DNA of 25,031 bases from Desulfobacterales bacterium. Lineage in GTDB: Bacteria > Desulfobacterota > Desulfobacteria > Desulfobacterales > 4be13. The first letter of the stretch is position 1; every line of letters starts with the position of its first letter. Where the stretch lies: assembly GCA_029934695.1 (NCBI GenBank), contig JAOZLU010000001.1, positions 1-25,031 of the forward strand, given 5' to 3'. The notes below the pieces were generated by a model, which ran no database searches, was not told where the DNA came from, and saw only the letters and a list, made by a program, of their open reading frames with translations. Shown here in pieces: positions 6,956 to 14,377 of this stretch. The translations under genes were made by a program, and so were the position numbers.

Positions 6956-8623
6956 CTACCATTTTTTGACAACCTCAGTATTGGTGTAATAAAACGTGAG
7001 AACATCCTGATAAACTGATCCATTTTTCCCCATAAAATTCGCACCCCATTGGGATAGGCCCCGGCCATGTCCCCAACCGTGTCCTTCGATATAATAGGTA
7101 TTTTCTCCTGTTTTTTGAATATCAACCAGGATTTCTTTAAGTCTCAGGCCCTTTTTGCTGCACAGGAATCTCCGCACGGTCTTGGTGTCCCGGATGAAAT
7201 GGGAGCCATTGTCGCAGTCAAACCGAATTTTCATCACGCGGCCAGAAGGCCCGCGTTTGATGATCTTAACCGCTTCAAGTCCTTTGCACCGGACCGGCGT
7301 GGCACGTCGCAGGGCAGATTCGATTTCCGAGATCGTGAACTGTTCTGACCAGTTCGCGGTTCCGTCGGTGGCGCCGAGGCTCAGGGGATCATTCTTACCG
7401 GCAAGATAGGGTTTTGAGCGATCATTGAACAAGGTTCTGACATCAGCGGTGTGTCCCCCGCTGTTGGAACTGTATTCGGCAAACACCGGACGGCCCTTGT
7501 GAATCATAATGACCCCTTCTGTGTCCTGAACAGCTTTTGAACTTCTCTCATGCTCGGTGTCAACACCGCCATAACACTGGCTTCGGGGATCGTCTCGCAG
7601 GTCGTAGCGTTTATTCTGCCGGTGCTGGTTCAGGTAAAAGGCATAGGTGCGCGCTGCAACAGCCTGAGCTTTCAATGTTTCCATTGGCCAACTCGCCCTG
7701 GATTCATTCGGCACCACAGACATAAGATAATCTTCGATGTTCAGTTCGTTGATCACCCGGAGCTTTCCCCCTTCCACCCTGACTTTAGCCTCTCCTCTGA
7801 CCTTTTTCTTTGAACTGCCGGCGATGATCTCCAAAGGAGCATTACTGTCAAATACAAGCTCCCAGACTTCGAGAGCCTTTCCATCAAGAATGATGTCGCT
7901 TCCCGAGGCTTTCACACTGAATTTTTCTCCGCATCCGAATTTTTCCGCACAGACTTGTGAACCCACAGAAGCGTTGATTCGGAGATGATTTCTCTGGATA
8001 GACAGCTTGACCCGCATCCGGGGTGTCTGTGAGAGTTTGACCGTCACAGGAGGCTTTTCAACATGCGGATCCGGCAGTTTTACAACAGGGCGTTCTTCCG
8101 GCCCCGGCTTCACAACAGGTTTCTGAACAGGCGGTTTTTTGTCAGCCTGAACAGGAATTTTTTTAAGAACAGCTTCGGCCTGAAAGCGGAATTTTCCTTT
8201 GGGAAAGTGTGTCACAGAACGATTCAGCACATATTCTGCCTCTTCAAAACGGTTCATTTCAAATAACAGCAGGCCCTGTTTGTAAATAGCGGTTTCGGCT
8301 TTTACAGGATAATTCTGCTCAATGTCCTGATAGATGAGCAGGGCCTGATTCGGGGCATCCAGGTAAATCGCCAGCAGGCTTGCCTTGGCCAGCAGCGCAT
8401 CAGTGATCGTCTTATTACGGGACGACATCACAAACGCGGCATCATAACTTTCCAGAGAATCAAGATATTTTCCCACTTCAATCAGATAATGGCCCTCATT
8501 AATATAAAAACGGGCCATGGCCTCCTGATCCATATCCACTTGGGCATATACATCTGACATGCAAAAAACAAACAAAGACAAAACAATTTGAATAATTCTC
8601 TTTCGGCAGTAATTTTTCATCAT
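6956..8623 (-). CDS. Exported TPR-SpoIID peptidoglycan lytic protein
   Basis: Residues 1-27 form a signal peptide (basic start, hydrophobic core, ending VYA/Q). Residues ~33-155 are TPR-like helical pairs, ~160-200 a proline/lysine linker, and ~205-555 a SpoIID/LytB domain. The hallmark block VVPNESRASWPMETLKAQAV is intact; its Glu (residue 307) corresponds to the catalytic Glu of Bacillus SpoIID, a lytic transglycosylase acting on denuded glycan strands. The C-terminal GHGWGHGRGLSQWGAN signature is also present. SpoIID outside spore-formers is used in septal or general wall remodelling. The ATG at 8623 is preceded by AAAGGA; the second codon is also ATG. It starts 12 bases after the stop of the FN3-TPR gene, so the two are probably co-transcribed. 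The 555-residue length is longer than SpoIID alone because of the TPR part. Confidence 0.9.
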   Translation of the reverse strand: MMKNYCRKRIIQIVLSLFVFCMSDVYAQVDMDQEAMARFYINEGHYLIEVGKYLDSLESYDAAFVMSSRNKTITDALLAKASLLAIYLDAPNQALLIYQDIEQNYPVKAETAIYKQGLLLFEMNRFEEAEYVLNRSVTHFPKGKFRFQAEAVLKKIPVQADKKPPVQKPVVKPGPEERPVVKLPDPHVEKPPVTVKLSQTPRMRVKLSIQRNHLRINASVGSQVCAEKFGCGEKFSVKASGSDIILDGKALEVWELVFDSNAPLEIIAGSSKKKVRGEAKVRVEGGKLRVINELNIEDYLMSVVPNESRASWPMETLKAQAVAARTYAFYLNQHRQNKRYDLRDDPRSQCYGGVDTEHERSSKAVQDTEGVIMIHKGRPVFAEYSSNSGGHTADVRTLFNDRSKPYLAGKNDPLSLGATDGTANWSEQFTISEIESALRRATPVRCKGLEAVKIIKRGPSGRVMKIRFDCDNGSHFIRDTKTVRRFLCSKKGLRLKEILVDIQKTGENTYYIEGHGWGHGRGLSQWGANFMGKNGSVYQDVLTFYYTNTEVVKKW

Positions 8624-8635
8624 GGGTCTGATCCT

Positions 8636-9805
8636 TTATTTGATTGTTTCTTCAATATGTTTTTCAAGAAATTTAAGTCCTTCATCCCGGGAATTCAGTC
8701 GGATGCCCTGCCTGACATATTCCAGGGCCTCCTGGTTTTCCCCGAGATTGAGCAGAATCTTGGCATACATCCGGTAAAATCTGAAATCATAGGGATAGGT
8801 GCGGATGGCCTTTTCCAGTGTCTCCCTTGCCTGGGTGTCCAGCCCCATGGCCTGCTGTGTATAGACTATATACAAAAAGCAGTTCCTGTCCGATTTGAGT
8901 TCCAGGGCCTCAGTCAGATAGCGAAGCGCGTTGCCGAATATTTGTTTCTGGAAAGCCTCTTTTCCCATCCGGGCATATTTCTGAAACTGTTTTTCCCACT
9001 CCTCAAATCGTTCAGCTTCTTTCCTTTCTGTCGGTTCACGGCTTTTCTCTGCCTCTTCAGACATGGGAACCGAAAGGCTGTTCTGAACGGGTGAGAGATT
9101 GCCGGCCCTGTCAATGGAACGAATCCTGTAATAACAGGTGGTCCCGTGGGCTGGGCTGTCATCCAGAAAACGGGTTTCCCCAGTACGCGCCAGCTTTGTG
9201 TAATCTCCCACCGGCTGTTCGCTTTTTTCAATGACAAAGCCCTGTATATCATCGTCTGCCAGAAAATTCCAGGATAAATGGACCCCTTGGCTGTCCACCT
9301 GAGCCTGCGGGGTTTTCGGGGAGGCAGGCGCCACTCCGTCTATGATGATATCGCTGTTTGGCTCATACCAGGTCCGATGAAGTCCGCCCGGGGCTTTCAG
9401 ATGGATTTCAAGCTGAAGATGTTCGGCCGCATCGCCTCGTTTCACTGTATAATGCCCTTCGTATTCACCCGGGCCTGTCTGATTCATGGAGATGTTCGTT
9501 TTGTAATCCCCAAGATTGAAAAAGCACCTGATATTCTCATCAGCGCTGATACGCACGGATATTTTCGCTCCTTTTCCAAAATACTTTTTATCCACATTGG
9601 TCTTCACCGAGGAGAATGCCGGAACTCTGAGGCTGTCCGGGCATGGTGGGAAATTTTCAAAGAGCTTCCATCCCCATTCATAAACTATATATAACGCATC
9701 TGTTTTCCGGCAGGCTCTTCGGCAATGGCTTCCACAAGGGCGGCCGCGGCACTCACCGGCCCGGTAGGCAGGGAAAGTTTCTGCGCTGAAGCGGTCTGGT
9801 CCCAT
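8636..9805 (-). CDS. FN3-TPR part of a frameshifted envelope lipoprotein
   Basis: The first ~35 residues of this frame (cysteine- and arginine-rich) look non-coding and overlap the lipoprotein gene. Good protein sequence starts at KTDALYIVYEWGWKLF, near 9703. A beta-rich domain follows, then a fibronectin type III-like domain (about residues 165-245, with 'VHLSWNFLADDDIQGFVIEK' and 'CYYRIRSIDRAGN'). A charged helix and three or so TPR units (about 265-385) end the protein. Joining this frame to the upstream lipoprotein by adding one A to an A4 run (9703-9706 on the plus strand as T4) gives a continuous EEPAGKTDALYIVYEWG, so I treat both frames as one gene. The joined protein would be an outer-membrane or periplasmic scaffold of ~565 residues, next to and probably co-transcribed with the SpoIID gene. 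Confidence 0.75.
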   Translation of the reverse strand: MGPDRFSAETFPAYRAGECRGRPCGSHCRRACRKTDALYIVYEWGWKLFENFPPCPDSLRVPAFSSVKTNVDKKYFGKGAKISVRISADENIRCFFNLGDYKTNISMNQTGPGEYEGHYTVKRGDAAEHLQLEIHLKAPGGLHRTWYEPNSDIIIDGVAPASPKTPQAQVDSQGVHLSWNFLADDDIQGFVIEKSEQPVGDYTKLARTGETRFLDDSPAHGTTCYYRIRSIDRAGNLSPVQNSLSVPMSEEAEKSREPTERKEAERFEEWEKQFQKYARMGKEAFQKQIFGNALRYLTEALELKSDRNCFLYIVYTQQAMGLDTQARETLEKAIRTYPYDFRFYRMYAKILLNLGENQEALEYVRQGIRLNSRDEGLKFLEKHIEETIK

Positions 9806-10341
9806 TTTCTGATATTGTTGCCGGAAGCATCTGTCAGCCTGATCCCAGCTCCTATGCTGAAATTATTGTAAACAAGATGCGCTTTTACACAGGTAAGATG
9901 ATGGACCGTGATACGGATAATGCCCTGGACAGAAAGCTTTTCACAGATAACCTCGGTTCCCTCGGTTTTCCAGCTCTCACCCTGGGCAGATATTTCCGTG
10001 AGCATTCTGTCCACAGTGTTCGCAGGAATCACCTCATATCCTTTCCCAATTAGATGATTGCATGTCACTCCCCTGATGAGTTCAAGAAGAAAATCGCTTT
10101 CCAATTTATCTAAGCAGGCAAATGGATTCTCATAGGATGCGCTGCGCTCTGTTTCATAAATCGGGGGCAGCACAGCCAGTCTGTGCGGGAAAGGTTTCTC
10201 CATTTCTGAGGGAGTCGTGTTTTCCAGTCCCGGCCTTTTGAACGGCTCCGGGATGCATGCGGAAAGCAGCCCTCCCACTAAAAGGAGACAGGCGGTGATG
10301 GCTATAAAAGGGACTGAATTTGTTTGATTAGGAAGATTCAT
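9685..10341 (-). CDS. GNA1162-like (DUF799-type) lipoprotein, N-terminal part of frameshifted gene
   Basis: A lipoprotein signal with lipobox LLSAC (Cys about residue 29) is followed by 'HRLAVLPPIYETE', a conserved-looking domain with 'GKGYEVIPANTVDRML', and a C-terminal 'GPVSAAAALVEAIAEE'. These are features of GNA1162/DUF799-type or CsgG-related periplasmic lipoproteins, which sit at the outer membrane. The frame ends at TAG 9685-9687 just after an A4 run, and the sense sequence continues in the -1 frame as the FN3-TPR segment. No strong ribosome site precedes the ATG at 10341. The family name rests on motif resemblance; a CsgG/curli-type or TolB N-terminal-like lipoprotein is the main alternative. 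Confidence 0.7.
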   Translation of the reverse strand: MNLPNQTNSVPFIAITACLLLVGGLLSACIPEPFKRPGLENTTPSEMEKPFPHRLAVLPPIYETERSASYENPFACLDKLESDFLLELIRGVTCNHLIGKGYEVIPANTVDRMLTEISAQGESWKTEGTEVICEKLSVQGIIRITVHHLTCVKAHLVYNNFSIGAGIRLTDASGNNIRKWDQTASAQKLSLPTGPVSAAAALVEAIAEEPAGKQMRYI

Positions 10342-10378
10342 TTTGTCATAAATGAACTGGAGGAAATGGAGACAGGCG

Positions 10379-10397
10379 AAAAACCCGGGTTTTTTTT
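10379..10397 (-). terminator. Possible weak terminator or palindrome after the LPP20-like gene
   Basis: On the minus strand this reads eight A, CCCGGG, five T, a 16-base palindrome ending in a short T tract, downstream of the gene ending at 10507. The stem is short and A:T-rich, so termination strength is doubtful. Confidence 0.25.
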
Positions 10398-10411
10398 CGG
10401 ACGTGAATTCT

Positions 10412-10500
10412 CCAGAACCGAAAATATGACAGCAGCTCAGAGGATGAAACAGATATCCGTTCCATTCTGAAATTCGCTGTCATATCTGATGAAAGCGGGC
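10412..10500. repeat. ERIC-like palindrome, copy 1 (most diverged)
   Basis: Inverted arms TATGACAGC (10425-10433) and GCTGTCATA (10476-10484) flank a centre containing GAGGATGAAACAGATATCCG. It clearly shares AAATATGACAGC..GAGGAT.AAAC.GATATC with the palindromes at 18906-19016 and 21360-21493. It lies just downstream of the LPP20-like gene's stop codon at 10507, as the other two lie downstream of vWA genes. Confidence 0.7.
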
Positions 10501-10506
10501 GGCAAA

Positions 10507-11349
10507 TTACTTCAGCAGAAAAACCACCCTTGCACTGGCAAGCATGTTCGTCTTCTGGTTGCTCTCAAAGATATCCCGTGCGTCCTTGTCGCTGACCACA
10601 ACATCGGTCCTGCTCTTCAGGTGCTCCGTGCGGATCATCAGCGGATGTTTGCTGCCGGTATTCTCAAGAATGGCTTTGGCTTTGGCCTCATCCGCGGCAA
10701 ACTGAGCAGGTCCGAGATCAATCAGAAGCTGCTGGGAAACCATGGAAGGCTCATATATCACCCGGCCCTTTGCATCCAGGATACGGTTTGCAAGGGCGGG
10801 CTGGAAATCACTGAGTTTTCGGGCATCAACAATCAGCCCGTCATACGGCTTTGGTTGCGGGGAAGGTGTCTTATCCGCCGGTTCCGTCTTGGTAAGCACC
10901 GCATGCTCTGCTCTGAATGGCTCGGCTTTGGGCATGTACTCCCGAATTACAGGATAAGCCGCATCGTAAATGCCGCCTTTCCCACGCAAATCTATCTGCT
11001 GACATACTTCTGCATGACCATCAGAGTAGAATTTTTCTCCGCAGGAACGCACCCCGTGCAAAGTCCCCTGAATACGCCTTTCAATGGTATCCTTCACCAG
11101 CTTGTTTAACTCGCTCGTTGTGCTGTTGGAAATATGGATTCCCTGTGTCTTGCCCACAAGCTTGCTTTGTGCGTCCAGTTCCGCTGCTTTGATTGCCTGG
11201 TATCGTTTCTGGCCCGGGGCGGAAGTACCGACCGCTGTTACAACTCCTTCCAGAAATATTTGTTTCTGATCCTGGGCGGAAAAGTCTTGGGCATACGCAG
11301 TTGAGAAACCCAGCAAAACGATAAAAAATATGAAACCGATTCTTTTCAT
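10507..11349 (-). CDS. Exported LPP20-like protein
   Basis: The start at 11349 is chosen because AGGAGG lies six bases before this ATG and the encoded MKRIGFIFFIVLLGFSTAYA is a clean signal peptide; upstream in-frame starts would place it internally. The mature part has two conserved-looking blocks typical of the LPP20/COG3018-like family. One is an N-terminal 'Y.AIKAAELDAQSKLV' helix region followed by repeats of beta/alpha pattern, and the other a C-terminal domain with 'YDGLIVDARKLSDFQPALA' and 'DVVVSDKDARDIF'. There is no lipobox cysteine, so the product is probably soluble periplasmic or loosely outer-membrane associated. Family members occur in envelope gene clusters and their biochemical role is not established. 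It lies between the SLH lipoprotein and the GNA1162-like lipoprotein, in the same orientation but with ~170-base gaps on each side. Confidence 0.75.
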   Translation of the reverse strand: MKRIGFIFFIVLLGFSTAYAQDFSAQDQKQIFLEGVVTAVGTSAPGQKRYQAIKAAELDAQSKLVGKTQGIHISNSTTSELNKLVKDTIERRIQGTLHGVRSCGEKFYSDGHAEVCQQIDLRGKGGIYDAAYPVIREYMPKAEPFRAEHAVLTKTEPADKTPSPQPKPYDGLIVDARKLSDFQPALANRILDAKGRVIYEPSMVSQQLLIDLGPAQFAADEAKAKAILENTGSKHPLMIRTEHLKSRTDVVVSDKDARDIFESNQKTNMLASARVVFLLK

Positions 11350-11464
11350 TGTCATCCTCCTGTTCATAGTGACTTCAAAAATTCCAGAAGTCTGGTTTTG
11401 AGTTGCTGGCCCTGATTTTTGTTTCGCTCCCACTCTGCTCCGGCTGGATTGTCAAATCGGAAAT

Positions 11465-11488
11465 GGCTTGGATTTGCCAATCCAAGCC
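11465..11488. repeat. Perfect 10-bp hairpin between envelope genes
   Basis: GGCTTGGATT-TGCC-AATCCAAGCC is a perfect 10-bp stem with a four-base loop, ~40 bases downstream of the SLH lipoprotein stop. No U-tract follows on the minus strand, so it is a weak candidate terminator or an mRNA-stabilising REP-like element. It is unrelated in sequence to the other palindromes here. Confidence 0.6.
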
Positions 11489-11528
11489 GAGCAACGTGGC
11501 TCAAATGAAAATCATGGCCGGTCTGCCA

Positions 11529-12737
11529 TCAGTAATTCATAATATCCCTGAGCCGCGTGATTGCCAGAAGCAGCTCTGCGCCGTTCACACTGTCATTGGG
11601 CCGAAACGCGCCTGAGAGGTCTGTTTTCATCAGGTTCCTGCTCACACAGGCAAGCACCGCATTATACCAGGAAACTGATGTGGAAACATCTGGAAAAGGT
11701 GAGTGATCCTGGGAAAAAAACTTTGTGGACGAAGTTTTTCCTTCTGTCAGTTTAATCAGGACATCCTCCAGGACAAAGGCCAGCTCTTTTCTGACAATGG
11801 GATCCTGGGGATAAAAGAGGTTTGCCTTGGTTGTGGCATCGTGCCGGGGTTCAAGTCCCCGCACCTGCCATTTCAGCACCGTGACAATTTCATCTTTCAG
11901 GGGATGGTCTGTCACATCTGCGGGGATAAAGGATGGCTTGGGATCGTCTGTTCCCGGATCAGGAATTCTGCCGGAAAAAAGCTTGCTGATCTTTAGCTCG
12001 TCAACAAGCAGTGCAGCCACATCAGCCCGTAGTACCTCATCTTTGAACGCGATCTGTTTCGCTGTTCCTGAAAGGGTGTAATTGCTGGAGGCCAGCTTGA
12101 TTTTCTGGAGCTTCTCATAAATTTTCCGTGCAGGCTCACGCCATGTTTCCGCGCTGGAGCTGACCACCTTGTCCAGCATATCCTCCCCTTTTCTGAATTC
12201 CCCGGCTTTCAGGTATGCCTCTCCCATGAAATAATGGGCTGCCTCCTTGGCTCGATAATAAGGAAGCTTGTTCTTATCCAAGTCCTCATCATCAATATCC
12301 ACTGCATCCTCATAATAATCCTCTGCGTCCTCCAGCCAGTCCTCAGGCTGGGCATGGGTCATTACACGAATACCGGTGACAAAGGTGATGAATGTCTCAT
12401 CATCTTTATCTGATTCTGATTTCGCCCGCTTTAATGACTGCAAGGCTTTTTCCACATCCACCGCGCGGTGTTCCTTGTCGGTTTCCTTTTCAGAGCGGAG
12501 GGATGACACAAGGGCCTGCCCTGCAATGGCCGGCGAAAAATTGCTGTCAAGGTCCAACGCCCGTTTGAACCGGGTCCCGGCACCGTCAACGTCTTCCTTT
12601 TCCACAAGCTTCATGCCTGTGAGATAATGTTGGACAGGGGTGTCTGTTTCTGATACCGGCTCAATCCTCGGACCCGGGCTGCAGGCAGCCGCGGTGAAGA
12701 TCATGAATACCAGCATAACAAGATTCTTCTGATTCAT
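11529..12737 (-). CDS. TPR-SLH lipoprotein
   Basis: AAGGAG lies six bases before the ATG at 12737; a TTG two codons upstream lies directly behind that site and is not used. A lipoprotein-type signal ends TAAAC (Cys ~19). Residues ~35-215 are TPR-like helices with an acidic stretch (EDAEDYYEDAVDIDDEDLDK). The C-terminal ~180 residues contain about three S-layer homology units, for example 'FYPQDPIVRKELAFVLEDVL' and 'FPDVSTSVSWYNAV..FRPNDSVNGAELL'. SLH domains bind pyruvylated or other secondary wall polymers, or peptidoglycan. A lipid anchor plus SLH would tether outer membrane to the wall. It is the first gene of the group leading to SpoIID. Confidence 0.85.
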   Translation of the reverse strand: MNQKNLVMLVFMIFTAAACSPGPRIEPVSETDTPVQHYLTGMKLVEKEDVDGAGTRFKRALDLDSNFSPAIAGQALVSSLRSEKETDKEHRAVDVEKALQSLKRAKSESDKDDETFITFVTGIRVMTHAQPEDWLEDAEDYYEDAVDIDDEDLDKNKLPYYRAKEAAHYFMGEAYLKAGEFRKGEDMLDKVVSSSAETWREPARKIYEKLQKIKLASSNYTLSGTAKQIAFKDEVLRADVAALLVDELKISKLFSGRIPDPGTDDPKPSFIPADVTDHPLKDEIVTVLKWQVRGLEPRHDATTKANLFYPQDPIVRKELAFVLEDVLIKLTEGKTSSTKFFSQDHSPFPDVSTSVSWYNAVLACVSRNLMKTDLSGAFRPNDSVNGAELLLAITRLRDIMNY

Positions 12738-12789
12738 TTTCAACTCCTTTCCTAATTTTTAAAATTAAGAAAATGTCTGTCACCTGGAG

Positions 12790-12887
12790 TGCCAAACTTG
12801 CAGTTTGGCAGAGTGCAGACCGGGGATTCTGCCACTCCTTTTTATTGTATGCGAAACTGGAAGTTTGGCACTCCTTTTTGTTGTATG
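12790..12887. repeat. TGCCAAACT hairpin and 36-bp direct repeat
   Basis: A perfect 9-bp hairpin TGCCAAACT-TGC-AGTTTGGCA occupies 12790-12810. The motif CACTCCTTTTTNTTGTATG then occurs twice (ending 12851 and 12887), about 36 bases apart, with the half-motif GAAACTGGAAGTTTGGCA between. The block fills the space between the M15 peptidase gene's stop and the SLH lipoprotein's start. It looks like a degenerate array of a short intergenic repeat rather than a CRISPR: there are only two units and no spacers. Confidence 0.7.
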
Positions 12888-12889
12888 TC

Positions 12890-14377
12890 TTATTTTGGCG
12901 GCAGCAGTTCCGGCCTGTACTCAAAGTGCATGGTATCATAATGATACCATTTACCGCCCCATATAAATCCATGTTTCTCAAAAATCTCAACAAGCTCAAG
13001 CGGGATACGGTTCTTATATCTCATGGGCTTGTCCCATTTCCAATAATTTGCAACATCTGTGTTGATATCAAAGGCAATCCCGAAACTATGCGCGCTCAGG
13101 CGATTCGTCCCCGATATCTTCCGCCAATAATATCCCCCTGCGGGATTATTCACAAAAGGATGCAGTTCTTTCCGCTTTTCCAATTCCTCTGAAATGGCCC
13201 GGAGTTTTTTGTCCACCCCGTTTATTGAGGTCATCCAGACTTTCTTGTTCACGACATTCGGCATCCAGCGAATTTGCACCAGATGTTTTTCAACTTCCTT
13301 TTTCGTGCTGCCATACATCTTCTTAAAAAAAGGTTCATAGCGGACACGGCCCGGGTCAAAATTTTTTACAGGGGGGACATCATAACCATCCAGCCCTGCA
13401 GGATAGACCATTTTGAACTGATCTTCCAGGTCCGGCGAGTTCAGAAGCGTATTGAAATCCTTGGGCTTGCCATCATCAAAGCGCATTTTGGAGCGGTCTT
13501 TCCATATCAGGGTGTTGTTCAGTCCGTTCGACAAAAACTCCGGATAGGTCCTTAAAAGCGTCCTTAACCCCATGGGCGTATCATCCTGACCCTGCTGTGG
13601 AGGTTTCGCATATTCCCGAGGGGATTCCGAAGTCCTGTCAGAATTTGACGGGGCTGACCTCCAAAGGGATTCCAAAGTGTTCTGGAAACGCGTGATGCAT
13701 TGGATATTATATCTCTCTGTGTCTGATAAATGCTTCTGATAAATACGTTCCGCATCCTGAAGCCGGAAGGGGATATTCCTGTACCAGTCCTGCCCCTCAA
13801 AGTATTTTTTTACTCTGGGCTCTTCAAATTCATAGCCGTGTCTGGCATAGATTTCGTTCAGCATCATGGTCAGTTCCTGTCTCAGCAAATCTGCCAGTTC
13901 CTTGTCTGTCAGTTTTTCCAGGGAGGTCTGGGGGTATCTGCCAGGAGGATATTTCGGATTCTGAGAAATGCTTGCCACAGGGGTCTGTTTGCCAGATTCC
14001 AAAGCCTTAATCAGTTGCACGTTATAAAGCTCTGTCTCCGAAAGGAATGAAGATGCTTTGGCATTTTTCGGAATCCGCTGATACCATGCCTGGGATTTGA
14101 AATATCGCTTCATTTGCCCTGTCCTGAATATAAAGCCATGCCTTGCAAATATTTCGTTTCGCATTATTTTTAATGACGGAGAATCCAATCCGCGCAGCTC
14201 GTCCGGGTTCAGCTTTCTCAGAGATGTATGGGGATATTTCCCGGGGAGATTCTGATGGCTGTCAAGTCCGTGGGAATTTGGGGCAGATGTGCAGCAGGTG
14301 GCTGTGAAAAACAGCAACAGATACAGACAGCCAAAGAAAAAGTGTTTTATCATTGGATAATTTCTCATTTTATTCAT
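12890..14377 (-). CDS. Exported YARHG x2 - M15-type peptidase
   Basis: A hydrophobic signal with two cysteines at residues 28-29 (possible but non-consensus lipobox) opens the protein. Two YARHG domains follow: about 70-125 ('MRNEIFARHGFIF..YFKSQAWY') and 170-225 ('MLNEIYARHGYEF..YFEGQDWY'), each preceded by a 'PGKYP.TSL.KL' linker. The C-terminal ~130 residues are an M15C-like zinc peptidase with SAHSFGIAFDIN (ligands H430 and D437) and GGKWYHYDTMHFEYRPELL (ligand H484). M15C enzymes cleave L-Ala-D-Glu or related bonds in peptidoglycan stems. The region ~265-400 between is unassigned. The ATG at 14377 overlaps the upstream gene's stop by eight bases (ATGAATAA), so translation is probably coupled. 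Last gene of the three-gene wall-hydrolase operon. Confidence 0.9.
   Translation of the reverse strand: MNKMRNYPMIKHFFFGCLYLLLFFTATCCTSAPNSHGLDSHQNLPGKYPHTSLRKLNPDELRGLDSPSLKIMRNEIFARHGFIFRTGQMKRYFKSQAWYQRIPKNAKASSFLSETELYNVQLIKALESGKQTPVASISQNPKYPPGRYPQTSLEKLTDKELADLLRQELTMMLNEIYARHGYEFEEPRVKKYFEGQDWYRNIPFRLQDAERIYQKHLSDTERYNIQCITRFQNTLESLWRSAPSNSDRTSESPREYAKPPQQGQDDTPMGLRTLLRTYPEFLSNGLNNTLIWKDRSKMRFDDGKPKDFNTLLNSPDLEDQFKMVYPAGLDGYDVPPVKNFDPGRVRYEPFFKKMYGSTKKEVEKHLVQIRWMPNVVNKKVWMTSINGVDKKLRAISEELEKRKELHPFVNNPAGGYYWRKISGTNRLSAHSFGIAFDINTDVANYWKWDKPMRYKNRIPLELVEIFEKHGFIWGGKWYHYDTMHFEYRPELLPPK

Noticed and set aside
11840..11875. tRNA-like T-arm: CGGGG-TTCAAGT-CCCCG followed closely by CCA on the plus strand
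   Set aside because: Only six bases separate the stem from CCA where eight are needed, there is no matching 5' acceptor arm, D-arm or anticodon arm upstream, and the stretch is coding sequence of the SLH lipoprotein.
12790..12887. CRISPR-like spaced repeats
   Set aside because: Only two units of ~19 bases about 36 apart with a palindromic remnant between them and no cas genes nearby.
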